DNA of 64,000 nucleotides from Azospirillum agricola (GTDB lineage: Bacteria > Pseudomonadota > Alphaproteobacteria > Azospirillales > Azospirillaceae): positions 124,001 to 188,000 of the forward strand of contig NZ_JAGINM010000008.1 of the NCBI RefSeq assembly GCF_017876095.1, written 5' to 3'. The notes under the pieces were generated by a model. That model was not told the origin of the DNA. It saw nothing but the letters and a program-made list of their open reading frames with translations, and did not search any database. Both the position numbers and the translations under genes were made by a program. Of the stretch, positions 7,597 to 23,706 are shown piece by piece. How positions within the stretch are numbered: the first letter of the stretch is position 1; every line of letters starts with the position of its first letter.

Positions 7597-9164
7597 ATGG
7601 CAAACGCTTCCAACGCGGGATCCGGCGACGCGGTCGATCTGCTGATCGTCGGCGGCGGCGTGAACGGCGCGGGAATCGCCCGCGACGCGGTGGGGCGCGG
7701 CCTGTCGGTGCTGCTGTGCGAACAGGGCGACCTCGCGGGCGCCACCTCCTCGGCCAGCACCAAGCTGATCCATGGCGGCCTGCGCTACCTCGAATATTAC
7801 GAGTTCCGGCTGGTCCGCGAGGCGTTGCAGGAGCGCGAGGTTCTGTTGCGCGCCGCTCCGCACATCATCTGGCCGCTGCGCTTCATCCTGCCGCACGACC
7901 ACAACCAGCGCCCGGCCTGGATGGTGCGCATCGGCCTGTTCCTTTACGATCATCTGGGAAAGCGCAAGCTGCTGCCGGCCTCGCACGGGGTCGACCTCAC
8001 CAGCCACCCGGTGGGCCGTCCGCTGGCCGGCGGCTTCACCAGGGCGTTCGAATATTCGGATTGCTGGGTCGAGGACAGCCGTCTGGTCGTGCTCAACGCC
8101 ATCGACGCGCGCGAACGCGGCGCCCAAATCCTGACGCGCACCCGCTGCGAAAACGCGGTGCGGCGCGACGGCGAATGGGTGGCGACGCTGGTCTCGACCG
8201 AAACCGGGGAGACGCGCACCGTGCGCGCCCGCGCGCTGGTCAACGCCGCCGGCCCCTGGGTGCGCGAGATGCTGACCCGGCGCACCGGCGTCACGGTCGA
8301 CAAGTCGGTGCGGCTGGTCAAGGGCAGCCACATCGTCGTGCCGAGGAAATTCGAGGGCGACCACGCCTACATCTTCCAGAACGACGACCGCCGCATCGTC
8401 TTCGCCATCCCCTACGAGCGCGACTTCACGCTGATCGGCACCACCGACCTCGACTACGCCGGCGACCCAGGCGCCGTCGCCATCAGCCCGGAGGAGATCG
8501 CCTATCTCTGCCGGGCGGTGTCGCGCTACCTGAAGACGCCGGTCGTGGAATCCGACGTGGTGTGGACCTACAGCGGCGTCCGCCCGCTGTTCGACGACGA
8601 GAGCGGCAACGCGTCCGCCGTCACCCGCGATTACGTGCTGGAGATGGACACGCCGGCCGGCGGGGCGCCGATGCTGTCGATCTTCGGCGGCAAGATCACC
8701 ACCTTCCGCCGGCTGGCGGAGGAGGCGACCGACAAGCTGCTGGCGGCGCTCGGCCGCGGCGGCGGAAGCTGGACCGCCGATTTCCCGCTGCCCGGCGGCG
8801 ACATCGCCGGGGCCGACTTCGCCGGTTTCCTCGCGGATCTGCGCCGCCGCCACCCCTGGCTGCCCGAGGCGCTGGCACTGCGGCTGGCGCGCGCCTACGG
8901 CACGCGGGTGGAGCGGCTGCTGCACGGGGCGACCGGCCTCGCCGACCTCGGCCACCATTTCGGCGGCGGCGTCCACGAGGCCGAGCTCGACTACGCCGCG
9001 CGGGAGGAGTTCGCCGTCACCGGCGACGATTTCCTGTGGCGGCGCTCCAAACTCGGGCTGCACCTGGACGGAACGATCCGGGAGGCCATCGGCGACTGGT
9101 TCGACCGGCGCCGCAACGCGGCGGCCCCGCCCGAAGCCGGGCTGCGGTCGATGGGAGGACAGCG

Positions 9165-9168
<4 letters not shown>
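7597..9168 (+). CDS. glpD: Aerobic glycerol-3-phosphate dehydrogenase
   Basis: 523 residues; oxidises sn-glycerol-3-phosphate to dihydroxyacetone phosphate and passes electrons to quinone at the inner membrane. The FAD-binding GGGVNGAG motif is at 19-26, followed by STKLIHGGLRYLE, a GlpD hallmark, and a C-terminal DAO_C-type domain. ATG 7597 is preceded by GGAGAGG at good spacing. The last codon overlaps the GTG of the next gene (GTGA), placing glpD at the head of the glpDSTPQUV operon as in rhizobia. Glycerol imported by the ABC system and phosphorylated by GlpK at 15517-17010 is its substrate source. Confidence 0.97.
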
Positions 9169-10268
<1,100 letters not shown>

Positions 10269-10281
10269 GGGGGCCGGGAGC

Positions 10282-11373
<1,092 letters not shown>

Positions 11374-11385
11374 GGAGCCGGCACC

Positions 11386-13127
<1,742 letters not shown>

Positions 13128-13140
13128 GGGGGCCGCCGTC

Positions 13141-13434
13141 ATGGATTTCCCCATCCTGGACTTTCAATGGATGGCGTGGACGTTGCCGACCGCGCTCTTC
13201 TTCGTCGGCATCGCGGTGATGCTGGCGGCGATGACGGTGTGGGAGCTGGTCTCCCCCACCGCCGAGGCCAAGGGCTTCCTGCCGATGCGCACGACGCGTG
13301 GCGACCGTCTGTTCATCGGGCTGCTGGGCAGCGCCTTCCTCCATCTCGGATGGCTGGCGGCGACCGATGCCACGCTGTGGGGGGCGCTCGCGGTCTCCTT
13401 GCTGTGGACCGCCTTCGTCATCCGCTTCGGCTGA
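13141..13434 (+). CDS. glpU: Small membrane protein of the glycerol transporter (DUF2160-like)
   Basis: 97 residues, 13 bp after glpQ. Two or three hydrophobic stretches (about 12-35, 57-75 and 78-95) enclose a short polar loop. Position between the permeases and the binding protein matches glpU of the rhizobial operon, whose product is a conserved small membrane protein of unknown function associated with glycerol ABC importers. A role in assembly or stability of the transporter is a guess from gene order. Confidence 0.85.
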   Translation: MDFPILDFQWMAWTLPTALFFVGIAVMLAAMTVWELVSPTAEAKGFLPMRTTRGDRLFIGLLGSAFLHLGWLAATDATLWGALAVSLLWTAFVIRFG

Positions 13435-13453
13435 GACAGGGAGAAAAATCAAC

Positions 13454-13476
13454 CCTCTCCTCCCCTGGGGAGGGGG
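13454..13476. repeat. CCTCTCC-type short palindrome between glpU and glpV
   Basis: CCTCCCC (13459-13465) pairs with GGGGAGG (13467-13473) within a pyrimidine-then-purine run. It belongs to the CCCTCTCCC/GGGAGAGGG motif seen again at 15326, 15470 and 20708. It may reduce or balance expression between operon genes; no T-run follows. Confidence 0.5.
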
Positions 13477-13534
13477 AAAAGACGATCAGGTTCAACGCTC
13501 GACCCAACCAAAGACGACCCAAATGGGAGGAATC

Positions 13535-15310
<1,776 letters not shown>

Positions 15311-15480
15311 TAAGGGCCCTTTGATTTCCCTCTCCCGCCTCGGGAGAGGGAAGGGGCCCGCTGAAAGCGGGATGGGTGAGGGGCGATCGGGCGTGCGACT
15401 TCAATCCATGTCCCGACAGCCCCTCACCTCTCCCCATGCTGCCGCATGGGTCCCCTCCCTCTTCCGGGGCGGGAGAGGGC
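15311..15480. repeat. Complex palindromic element between glpV and glpK
   Basis: Several nested stems: TTCCCTCTCCCG (15326-15337) pairs perfectly with 15341-15352 around a CCT loop; CCCGCT (15357-15362) pairs with AGCGGG (15366-15371); GTGAGGGGC (15376-15384) pairs with 15419-15427. A further CCCTCCCTCTTCC/GGGAGAGGG stretch follows at about 15452-15479. Elements of this look are dispersed between genes in related genomes. It could end or attenuate the glpD-V transcript before glpK. Confidence 0.75.
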
Positions 15481-15516
15481 CACGAGCGACGTGAAGACAT
15501 TCGGGGACACGCATCC

Positions 15517-17010
<1,494 letters not shown>

Positions 17011-17117
17011 AGGAAGGGGCTGCGAACGGCGGAAATGGCTGATTTTCAGGCATTCCCCAGATGCGTGCGGCTTTCCCGGCGGGCCGGACAATTTTCGGGC
17101 GGCGGATGGGGATAAGG

Positions 17118-17147
17118 TTGCGTGGGGCCCTGTTCACGCGCTATAGG
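17118..17147 (+). promoter_or_regulatory. Possible sigma-70 promoter for the TerC gene
   Basis: TTGCGT (17118-17123) and TATAGG (17142-17147) with an 18-bp spacer lie 44 bp upstream of the GTG start. Both hexamers are imperfect, so this is only a candidate. Confidence 0.3.
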
Positions 17148-17190
17148 GCTAGCACCCAACCTGTCTGACAACTGTCACTGGATACCCGCC

Positions 17191-17835
17191 GTGGATTCCC
17201 TGATTCCGGAATTGATCGCGCTCGGCCAGGTCGTGTTCATCGATCTGGTCCTGGCGGGCGACAACGCCATCGTGGTCGGCATGGCGGCCGCCGGCGTCGC
17301 CCAGGCCCAGCGGGCCAAGGTCATCTTCTGGGGCATCGCCGCCGCCGTCGTGCTGCGCATCATCTTCGCCCTGCTGACCACGCAGCTTCTGGCGGTCATC
17401 GGCCTGACGCTGGCCGGCGGCCTGCTGCTGCTGTGGGTGTGCTGGAAGCTGTTCCGCGAGCTGCGCGCCCAGCGCGAGGAGGCCCAGGCCGCCGCCCTGA
17501 TGTCGGAGGACGAGGCCGCGGCCGCGGCGGCGGGCGCCGCCGTCGGCGGCAAGTCGGTCGGGACCGCCATCTGGGAGGTCATCGTCGCCGACGTGTCGAT
17601 GTCGCTCGACAACGTGCTGGCGGTGGCGGGCGCCGCGCGCGAGCATCTGTGGGTGCTGGCGCTCGGCCTGCTGCTGTCGGTGGCGTTGATGGGCGCCGCG
17701 GCCAGCGTCATCGCCCGCCTGCTGAACCGCTTCCATTGGATCGCCTACATCGGCCTCGTGGTGATCGCCTACGTCGCTTTCGAGATGATCTATCGGGGCA
17801 GCGTCGAGGTCCTGGTCTTCTCCCATCTGATGTGA
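17191..17835 (+). CDS. TerC family membrane protein (YjbE type)
   Basis: 214 residues from GTG 17191, the first start before the conserved N-terminus. Six to seven hydrophobic segments. Two copies of the TerC acidic motif are visible: FIDLVLAGDNAIVVGMAA (about 16-33) and DVSMSLDNVLAVAGAA (about 134-149). TerC/YjbE proteins are integral membrane proteins implicated in metal ion (manganese, calcium) efflux or in metallating exported enzymes. The central cytosolic loop is Ala/Glu-rich. No operon partner; a hairpin follows the stop. Confidence 0.9.
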   Translation: MDSLIPELIALGQVVFIDLVLAGDNAIVVGMAAAGVAQAQRAKVIFWGIAAAVVLRIIFALLTTQLLAVIGLTLAGGLLLLWVCWKLFRELRAQREEAQAAALMSEDEAAAAAAGAAVGGKSVGTAIWEVIVADVSMSLDNVLAVAGAAREHLWVLALGLLLSVALMGAAASVIARLLNRFHWIAYIGLVVIAYVAFEMIYRGSVEVLVFSHLM

Positions 17836-17849
17836 CCCTTCGACGATCC

Positions 17850-17876
17850 CGCCGGGCCGGAACCTTCGGCCCGGCG
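17850..17876 (+). terminator. GC-rich hairpin after the TerC gene
   Basis: CGCCGGGCCG (17850-17859) pairs perfectly with 17867-17876 around a 7-nt loop, 14 bp past the TerC stop. The T-run is poor (GCGTTGCTT), so termination strength is uncertain. Confidence 0.55.
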
Positions 17877-17914
17877 GCGCGTTGCTTGCCGGCAGCCTCA
17901 GGGAGATGTCCGGC

Positions 17915-18721
17915 ATGACCCAGCACACCGACGACCGTCCGTCCAACCCGCCGCACGCCGACCTGTCCGACCGGCGGCGTCCCGAGGACATCGAGCGCGA
18001 GATCGGCGACATCCGCGCCCGCATGGACTCGGTGATCGACGAGATCGAGTTCCGCCTGTCGCCCGGCCAGATGTCCGGCGGCGTCGTCGACGTCGTGCGC
18101 GACGTCATCCAGGGCGGTGGCGAGGGCACCTCCGGCCGCATCGCCCGCGCCATCCGCGCCAACCCAATCCCCGTCGCCCTGATGGGCATCGGAGCCCTGT
18201 GGCTGGGCTGGGCGGTGTCGCGCACGCCCGAGCACCCGCCGCTGGCCGCCGGCCAGATGGGTGGTGGTGGGCCGCTGGGTGGCGAACTGCCCGACCGGCG
18301 CACCCGGCTGCTGCTGATCGGGTTGATCCAGTCCTGCCGCCATGGCGCCACCGGCTTCCGCCGCGCCGACATGGTGATCGATGATTCCACCCTGTCCGGC
18401 CGCCTGACCCAGGTCGCCGACCAGCTCGACCGCAGCGCGATGGCGCTGGAGACCGAGCTGCCCCGCTACGGCGGCCCGCTCGGGCCGGACGAGGATCTGC
18501 ATCCGGTCTGGCACGGCCTGCACGACGCCTTCGACGGGTCGCGGGCGCGGGGCGAGGTGCTGAGGGGGCTGGAGAGCGGGCTGGACGGCACGCTGGAGCT
18601 GTTCCACGACGCCCTGCGCAGCCCGCTGCCCGAGCATCTCCAGGTCGCCGTCGGCGCCCAGTTCCACGAGGTCGAGACGGTGCGCCACCGCGTCGGCGCG
18701 CTGCGCGAAGCCGTGGCCTAG
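17915..18721 (+). CDS. DUF3618-containing membrane-associated protein
   Basis: 268 residues. ATG 17915 is chosen because AGGGAG ends 9 nt before it; ATG 17906 is too close to that site. The block RRPEDIEREIGDIRARMDSV (about 23-42) is the DUF3618 motif, followed by an amphipathic region and a single hydrophobic segment (about 88-103, PVALMGIGALWLGWAV). The rest is polar and unrecognised. DUF3618 proteins often sit beside YihY/BrkB-like genes, as here (14 bp to the next start), and are thought to be envelope stress or surface-associated proteins. Function unknown. Confidence 0.8.
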   Translation: MTQHTDDRPSNPPHADLSDRRRPEDIEREIGDIRARMDSVIDEIEFRLSPGQMSGGVVDVVRDVIQGGGEGTSGRIARAIRANPIPVALMGIGALWLGWAVSRTPEHPPLAAGQMGGGGPLGGELPDRRTRLLLIGLIQSCRHGATGFRRADMVIDDSTLSGRLTQVADQLDRSAMALETELPRYGGPLGPDEDLHPVWHGLHDAFDGSRARGEVLRGLESGLDGTLELFHDALRSPLPEHLQVAVGAQFHEVETVRHRVGALREAVA

Positions 18722-18734
18722 GGGGGGCGGACGC

Positions 18735-19748
18735 ATGCTGGGCCTGAGCCGCCGCCACCATTACGCACGGATGAACCCCGCCGCCAACGACGGGCGCGGG
18801 CGCGCCGCCGACAGTCCGGGCGACATTCCCAAGGCCGGCTGGCTCGACATCCTCTGGCGCACCTGGGAGGAGCAGTCGAAGGACAACGTGTCGATGCTGG
18901 CGGCGGGGGTGGCCTATTACGGGCTGCTGGCGATCTTCCCGGCGGTGGCGGCGCTGGTGTCGATCTACGGGCTGGTCGCCGACCCGATGGTGATCGAGGG
19001 CCAGATCAGCCAGATGGCCGGGCTGCTGCCGCCCGACGCGCTGTCGATCATCAGCGACCAGGCGCGCAAGGTCGCCTCCGCGCCGTCCCAGGGGCTGGGG
19101 CTGGGGGTCCTGTTCGGCCTGACGCTGACGCTGTGGAGCGCGTCGCGCGGCACCAGCTCGCTGGTGTCGGCGCTGAACATCGCCTATGGCGAGGAGGAGC
19201 GGCGCAGCTTCGTCAAGCTGGCCCTGCTGTCGCTGGGGCTGACCCTGGCCGGGTTGCTGTTCATCATCGTGACGCTGGTGATGATCGTCGCGGTGCCCGC
19301 CGCGATCGCCATCATCGGCTTGCAGGACACGGTGATCGGCTGGGCGGCGAGCCTCGCGCGCTGGCCGATCCTGGCGGTGGCGATCATGCTGGTGCTGGCG
19401 ACGCTCTACCGCTACGCCCCCGACCGGCGCGAGCCGAAATGGCGCTGGGTCACCTGGGGCTCGGCGGTGGCGACGGTGGTGTGGCTGCTCGGCTCGGCGG
19501 GCTTCTCGCTCTACGTCTCGCATTTCGGCAGCTACAACGAGACCTACGGATCGGTCGGCGCGGTGGTCGTGCTGCTGCTGTGGTTCAACCTGACCACCTA
19601 CGTCGTGCTGCTGGGCGCCGAGCTGAACGCCGAGATCGAGCACCAGACCGCCCGCGACACCACCAAGCGCAGCAACGGCCACGGCGACAAGCCGATGGGC
19701 CAGCGCGACGCCTACGTCGCCGACACGCTGGGCAAGCGGCGGGCCTGA
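18735..19748 (+). CDS. YihY/BrkB family inner-membrane protein
   Basis: 337 residues. Six hydrophobic segments lie between about 55 and 300, with the family blocks DNVSMLAAGVAYYGLLAIFP near residue 55 and TYGSVGAVVVLLLWFNLTTYVVLLGAELNAEIE near 270-305. The family was once annotated as ribonuclease BN by mistake and is a transporter-like membrane protein of unknown substrate. The likely partner is the DUF3618 gene just upstream. It converges on the DUF1624 gene with a 16-bp gap. Start ATG 18735 is preceded by a G-rich site; ATG 18771 is an alternative. Confidence 0.9.
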   Translation: MLGLSRRHHYARMNPAANDGRGRAADSPGDIPKAGWLDILWRTWEEQSKDNVSMLAAGVAYYGLLAIFPAVAALVSIYGLVADPMVIEGQISQMAGLLPPDALSIISDQARKVASAPSQGLGLGVLFGLTLTLWSASRGTSSLVSALNIAYGEEERRSFVKLALLSLGLTLAGLLFIIVTLVMIVAVPAAIAIIGLQDTVIGWAASLARWPILAVAIMLVLATLYRYAPDRREPKWRWVTWGSAVATVVWLLGSAGFSLYVSHFGSYNETYGSVGAVVVLLLWFNLTTYVVLLGAELNAEIEHQTARDTTKRSNGHGDKPMGQRDAYVADTLGKRRA

Positions 19749-19764
19749 GCGGGTTTGCCGGGGC

Positions 19765-20703
19765 TCAGCGGCTCCGGCAGGATTGGACGGCGGAGGACAC
19801 CCCGAGCCGTCCGCCCTCGTCGAGCCGGTTGGCGAGGAAATCCTCCCACAGGCCGGTGCGGGCCAGCTCGGTGCGGACGCAGCGGCAGTTGCTCTCGCAC
19901 AGCGCCGCCCCGCCGCCCGCCTGGGTGCAGCTCGTCACGCAGGACTGGTGGAAATTGCGGGCCTGCGGCGACTCCACCCCGACGCCCTGGGCGATCAGCC
20001 AGGCCAGCCCGAACAGCACGGGCTGGTGGATCAGATAGACGGCGAGGCTGTGCCGGCCGCCCCAGGCGAGCGCGCGGCCGACGGGGTTGGCCGGCGCCGG
20101 GCCGGCGCCGATGCCGGGCCACAGGCGGGCCAGCCCGATGCCGGCGAGCAGGGCGCCGGTCCAGGGCAGCAGCGGCACATAGTCGTTGGAGTCCGGCGGG
20201 ACTGTGGTCAGGCCGATCCAGCGCAGCCAGGGGCTGTCGAAGACGGGGAAGGCGAGATGGTCGCCGGCCAGGAAGGCGGCGACGGCGGCGGCCAGCGTCA
20301 CCGGGGCCGGCAGGCGGACGAAGGCCAGCCCCAGGACGCTCGCCACGGCGATGTGGTGCAGCACGCCGAAGAAGATCGGACTGTCGGGAAACAGGGCGTA
20401 GGACACCGCCGACACCGCCCCGGCGGCGGCGGCGATCCGGGCGAGGCGGACGACGAAGCGCCGCCGGAAGCGCGGCTCGTCCAGCCCGGCGGCGGTCGCC
20501 AGCACGAGGCCGATGCCGGCAAGCAGCAGGAAGCTCGACACGATCAGAGTGCGCGCGGTCAGCCACAGCGGGTTGCCGAACAGGTCGAAATCGGCCAGCC
20601 CGGTGAAGGTCAGGTCCCAGCTGGCGTGGTAGGCCGCCATGGCGACCAGCGCCATGCCGCGCGCGACGTCGAGCAGCGGGCGGCGGGTGGTCCCCATGCT
20701 CAT
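19765..20703 (-). CDS. DUF1624 membrane acyltransferase-like protein
   Basis: 312 residues from ATG 20703, which has GGGAGAGGG just upstream. About seven hydrophobic segments. The N-terminus RPLLDVARGMALVAMAAYHASWDL carries the conserved Asp and His of the heparan-alpha-glucosaminide N-acetyltransferase-like family (DUF1624), whose bacterial members are proposed to acetylate cell-surface sugars. The C-terminal tail after the last helix is unusual: seven cysteines lie between about residues 254 and 282 (FHQSCVTSCTQ, then ALCESNCRCV), suggesting a metal site or disulfides. The start region folds into a hairpin that would cover the ribosome-binding site. It lies 62 bp downstream of lysA. Confidence 0.8.
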   Translation of the reverse strand: MSMGTTRRPLLDVARGMALVAMAAYHASWDLTFTGLADFDLFGNPLWLTARTLIVSSFLLLAGIGLVLATAAGLDEPRFRRRFVVRLARIAAAAGAVSAVSYALFPDSPIFFGVLHHIAVASVLGLAFVRLPAPVTLAAAVAAFLAGDHLAFPVFDSPWLRWIGLTTVPPDSNDYVPLLPWTGALLAGIGLARLWPGIGAGPAPANPVGRALAWGGRHSLAVYLIHQPVLFGLAWLIAQGVGVESPQARNFHQSCVTSCTQAGGGAALCESNCRCVRTELARTGLWEDFLANRLDEGGRLGVSSAVQSCRSR

Positions 20704-20707
20704 GATT

Positions 20708-20729
20708 CCCTCTCCCTGGGGGGAGAGGG
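20708..20729. repeat. Hairpin covering the DUF1624 ribosome-binding site
   Basis: CCCTCTCCC (20708-20716) pairs with GGGAGAGGG (20721-20729) around a TGGG loop. Read on the minus strand, the arm nearest the start ATG (20703) is the purine-rich ribosome-binding site itself. The same 9-mer palindrome occurs in the glpV-glpK gap. It may be a dispersed repeat that landed here and tunes translation or ends lysA transcripts. Confidence 0.6.
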
Positions 20730-20765
20730 GTAAACTTGCGGGGGGAAAGGAGCGGGAGCGCCGCC

Positions 20766-22025
20766 TCACAGCCAGTCGGGCACCCGTTCGGCGGCCAGCA
20801 TCTCCTCCACGGTCGGGCGCGGGCGGATGACGGCGAAGCGGTCACCGTTCACCAGCACCTCCGGGATCAGCGGGCGCGTGTTGTAGGTGGAGGACATCAC
20901 CGCCCCGTACGCCCCGGCCGACAGGAAGGCCACCAGATCCTCGTCGGCCAGCGGCGGCAGCGGGCGCTGCACGGCGAAGGTGTCGCCGCTCTCGCACACC
21001 GGGCCGACCACGTCGTAGGGCTCCAGCGCGGCGTCGCCGGCCGGCTCGGCGACCGGGACGATGCCGTGGTAGGCCTCGTAGAGCGACGGGCGGATCAGGT
21101 CGTTCATCGCCGCGTCGACGATGGCGAAGCGGCGGTGCAGCCCCTGCTTCACGTAGATCACCCGGCTGACCAGGACGCCGGCGTTGCCGACCAGCGACCG
21201 CCCCGGCTCCAGCGTGATGCGGCAGCCGAGGTTCCCGGTGATCGAACGCACCATCGCCGCGTAGTCGGCGAGGTCGGGCGGCGCCTCGTTCCTGTACGTG
21301 ATGCCGAGCCCGCCGCCGAGGTCGAGCCGCTGGATGTCGTGGCCGTCCTCGCGGAGCTGGTGCAGCAAGGCGGCCACCCGCTCGTAGGCGGCGCGGAAGG
21401 GGGCGAGGTCGGTGAGCTGCGAGCCGATGTGGACGGCGATGCCGACCGCCTTGATGCCCGGCAGCGACGCGGCGCGGCGGTAGACCGCGCGCGCGTGGTC
21501 GTAGTCGATGCCGAACTTGTTTTCCTTCTTGCCGGTGGCGATCTTGGCGTGGGTCTTGGCGTCGACGTCCGGGTTGACGCGGAAGGCGACCGGCGCCACC
21601 ACGCCCATGGAGGACGCGACCTCGCTCAGCGCCTCCAGCTCCGGGATCGATTCGACGTTGAGCTGGTGGATGCCGGCCTCAAGGGCTTCGCGCATCTCGT
21701 CCTTCGTCTTGCCGACGCCGGAGAAGACGATGCGCTCGGCCGGGATGCCGCCGGCCAGCGCCCGCTTCATCTCGCCGACCGACACCACGTCGCCGCCGGC
21801 CCCGAGCCGGGCGAAGGTGCGGACCACCGCCAGGTTGGAGTTCGCCTTCAGCGCGTAGCAGACGCCGGCGTCCTGGCCGGCGAAGGCCCCGGCGTAGGCG
21901 CTGTAGTGCGCTTCCAGCGCCGCCGTGGAGTAGAGGTAGAAGGGCGTTCCGACCGAGCGCGCGACCTCGGCCAGCGACACCGATTCGGCGTGCAGGACGC
22001 CGTCGCGGTAGGCGAAGACGCTCAT
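20766..22025 (-). CDS. lysA: Diaminopimelate decarboxylase
   Basis: 419 residues; converts meso-diaminopimelate to L-lysine with pyridoxal phosphate. The PLP-binding lysine is K60 in CYALKANSN; HIGSQ, RLDLGGGLGITY and the C-terminal GPVCESGDTF motif (substrate-binding Cys) are present. ATG 22025 matches the family N-terminus (FAYRDGVLHAE). An in-frame ATG at 22067 overlaps the upstream lipoprotein stop (ATGA) and would add 14 residues, so coupling is possible. The argH-lipoprotein-lysA order is common in alphaproteobacteria. Confidence 0.95.
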   Translation of the reverse strand: MSVFAYRDGVLHAESVSLAEVARSVGTPFYLYSTAALEAHYSAYAGAFAGQDAGVCYALKANSNLAVVRTFARLGAGGDVVSVGEMKRALAGGIPAERIVFSGVGKTKDEMREALEAGIHQLNVESIPELEALSEVASSMGVVAPVAFRVNPDVDAKTHAKIATGKKENKFGIDYDHARAVYRRAASLPGIKAVGIAVHIGSQLTDLAPFRAAYERVAALLHQLREDGHDIQRLDLGGGLGITYRNEAPPDLADYAAMVRSITGNLGCRITLEPGRSLVGNAGVLVSRVIYVKQGLHRRFAIVDAAMNDLIRPSLYEAYHGIVPVAEPAGDAALEPYDVVGPVCESGDTFAVQRPLPPLADEDLVAFLSAGAYGAVMSSTYNTRPLIPEVLVNGDRFAVIRPRPTVEEMLAAERVPDWL

Positions 22026-22063
22026 GGGCGAGCCACCCTTTGGAAAGCTGCTGCGGGCGGCGG

Positions 22064-22255
22064 TCATGGGAAGCGGACTCCGGGGGCCGGCTGGCCCGGC
22101 TTGGGATCGAGCGACGGATTCGGGTAGGCGCGCGGGAAGGGATCGACCTCCCCTTCCGGACGCGGGCTGTCGACGTGCTTGGGCTTCTTGCCGCAGCCGG
22201 CCAGCGCCAGCGCGCAGGCCAGTCCCAGGATGGTCAGGGTGATCGGCCGGCTCAC
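22064..22255 (-). CDS. Small lipoprotein (LptM/YifL-like) between argH and lysA
   Basis: 63 residues from GTG 22255, which overlaps the argH stop (GTGA). The signal region [17 protein letters not shown] ends in a lipobox LAGC, followed by [10 protein letters not shown] and a Pro-rich tail. Small lipoproteins next to argH/lysA are known in many proteobacteria, and LptM, the E. coli homologue beside dapF, helps mature the LptD lipopolysaccharide translocon. Function here is by analogy of position and shape. Confidence 0.8.
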   Translation of the reverse strand: MSRPITLTILGLACALALAGCGKKPKHVDSPRPEGEVDPFPRAYPNPSLDPKPGQPAPGVRFP

Positions 22256-23667
22256 AGGAAACGCTCCCGGGCGGCCTTCACCGCCTCCTTGACACGGACG
22301 GGGGAGGCGCCGCCGAAGCTGCGCCGGCTGTCCAGCGACGCCTCGATGCTCAGCGCCGGGTAGACGGCCTCGGTGATGCGCGGCTCGATGGCCTGGAGCT
22401 CGGCCAGCGTCAGGTCGGTCAGCCCGACCCGGCGGTCCTCCGCCGCCTTCACGGCGCGGCCGGTGACGTGGTGCGCCTCGCGGAAGGGCATGTCGAGTTC
22501 GCGGACCAGCCAGTCGGCGAGGTCGGTGGCGTTCAGGAAGCCGCGATCGGCCGCCTCGCGCATCGCCGGCTTGTTGGGCTGCATGTCGCGCACCATGCCC
22601 TCGGTCGCGGCGATGCAGAGCGCCAGCGTGTCGTCGGTCTCGAAGACCGGCTCCTTGTCCTCCTGCATGTCCTTGGAATAGGCCAGCGGCAGGCCCTTCA
22701 TGGCGACCAGCAGGCCGGTCAGCGTGCCGATGACCCGGCCGGCCTTGGCCCGCACCAGCTCGGCCGCGTCGGGGTTCTTCTTCTGCGGCATGATCGAGGA
22801 GCCGGTGGTGTAGGCGTCCGACAGCCGGATGAAGCGGAACTGGGCCGAGCACCAGATGACGATCTCCTCGGCGAAGCGCGACAGGTGCATGGCGCAGATC
22901 GACGCCGCCGACAGATACTCCAGCGCGAAGTCGCGGTCGGACACCGCGTCCAGCGAGTTGGCGGTCGGCCGGTTGAAGCCCAGCGCCTCCGCCGTCATGA
23001 AGCGGTCGATCGGGTAGGGGGTTCCGGCCAGAGCCGCCGAGCCGAGCGGGCATTCGTTCAGCCGGCAGCGGGCGTCGCGCATCCGGCTCCGGTCGCGCCC
23101 GAACATCTCGACATAGGCCAGCAGATGGTGGCCGAAGGAGACCGGCTGCGCCGCCTGGAGATGGGTGAAGCCGGGCATCACCGTGTCGGTGTTCTGCTCC
23201 GCCAGGTCGATCAGCGCGCTCTGGAGCGCCATCAGCCCGGAATCGAGCCGGTCGAGCGCGTCGCGCACCCACAGCTTGAAGTCGGTCGCCACTTGGTCGT
23301 TGCGCGAGCGGCCGGTGTGCAGGCGCTTGGCCGGCTCGCCGATCAGCTCGGCCAGCCGGGCCTCGACGTTCATGTGGATGTCTTCCAGCTCCACCTTGAA
23401 GGTGAAGGTGCCGGCGTCGATCTCTTGCTTCACCCGGTCCAGCCCGTCGCGGATGGCGTCGGCGTCGGCCTGGGTTATGATGCCCTGCTTGGCCAGCATC
23501 GCCGCGTGCGCCTTGGAGCCCGCGATGTCCTGGTCGGCGAGGCGCTTGTCGAAGCCGATGGAGGCGTTGATCTTCTCCATGATGGCGGCGGGGCCGCGCG
23601 CGAAGCGGCCGCCCCACATCTGGCTGGCGGCGGGGGCGTTTTTCTGCGGGGCTTGATCGGCGCTCAT
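22252..23667 (-). CDS. argH: Argininosuccinate lyase
   Basis: 471 residues; cleaves argininosuccinate to arginine and fumarate. The superfamily signature [12 protein letters not shown] is near residue 286. [13 protein letters not shown] and [16 protein letters not shown] are also present, covering the catalytic His and the substrate-binding block. Start ATG 23667 gives the MSADQ... N-terminus before MWGGRF, the conserved beginning. It heads the argH-lipoprotein-lysA run and diverges from the thioredoxin-like gene with a 39-bp gap. Confidence 0.97.
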   Translation of the reverse strand: MSADQAPQKNAPAASQMWGGRFARGPAAIMEKINASIGFDKRLADQDIAGSKAHAAMLAKQGIITQADADAIRDGLDRVKQEIDAGTFTFKVELEDIHMNVEARLAELIGEPAKRLHTGRSRNDQVATDFKLWVRDALDRLDSGLMALQSALIDLAEQNTDTVMPGFTHLQAAQPVSFGHHLLAYVEMFGRDRSRMRDARCRLNECPLGSAALAGTPYPIDRFMTAEALGFNRPTANSLDAVSDRDFALEYLSAASICAMHLSRFAEEIVIWCSAQFRFIRLSDAYTTGSSIMPQKKNPDAAELVRAKAGRVIGTLTGLLVAMKGLPLAYSKDMQEDKEPVFETDDTLALCIAATEGMVRDMQPNKPAMREAADRGFLNATDLADWLVRELDMPFREAHHVTGRAVKAAEDRRVGLTDLTLAELQAIEPRITEAVYPALSIEASLDSRRSFGGASPVRVKEAVKAARERFL

Positions 23668-23706
23668 GTCGACGGCATTCGGTCAGGGGGGTGAGGAAGC
23701 GTGAGT

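Noticed and set aside
15311..15480. CRISPR-like array
   Set aside because: The repeats are nested palindromes without equal spacing or distinct spacers, and no cas genes are near.
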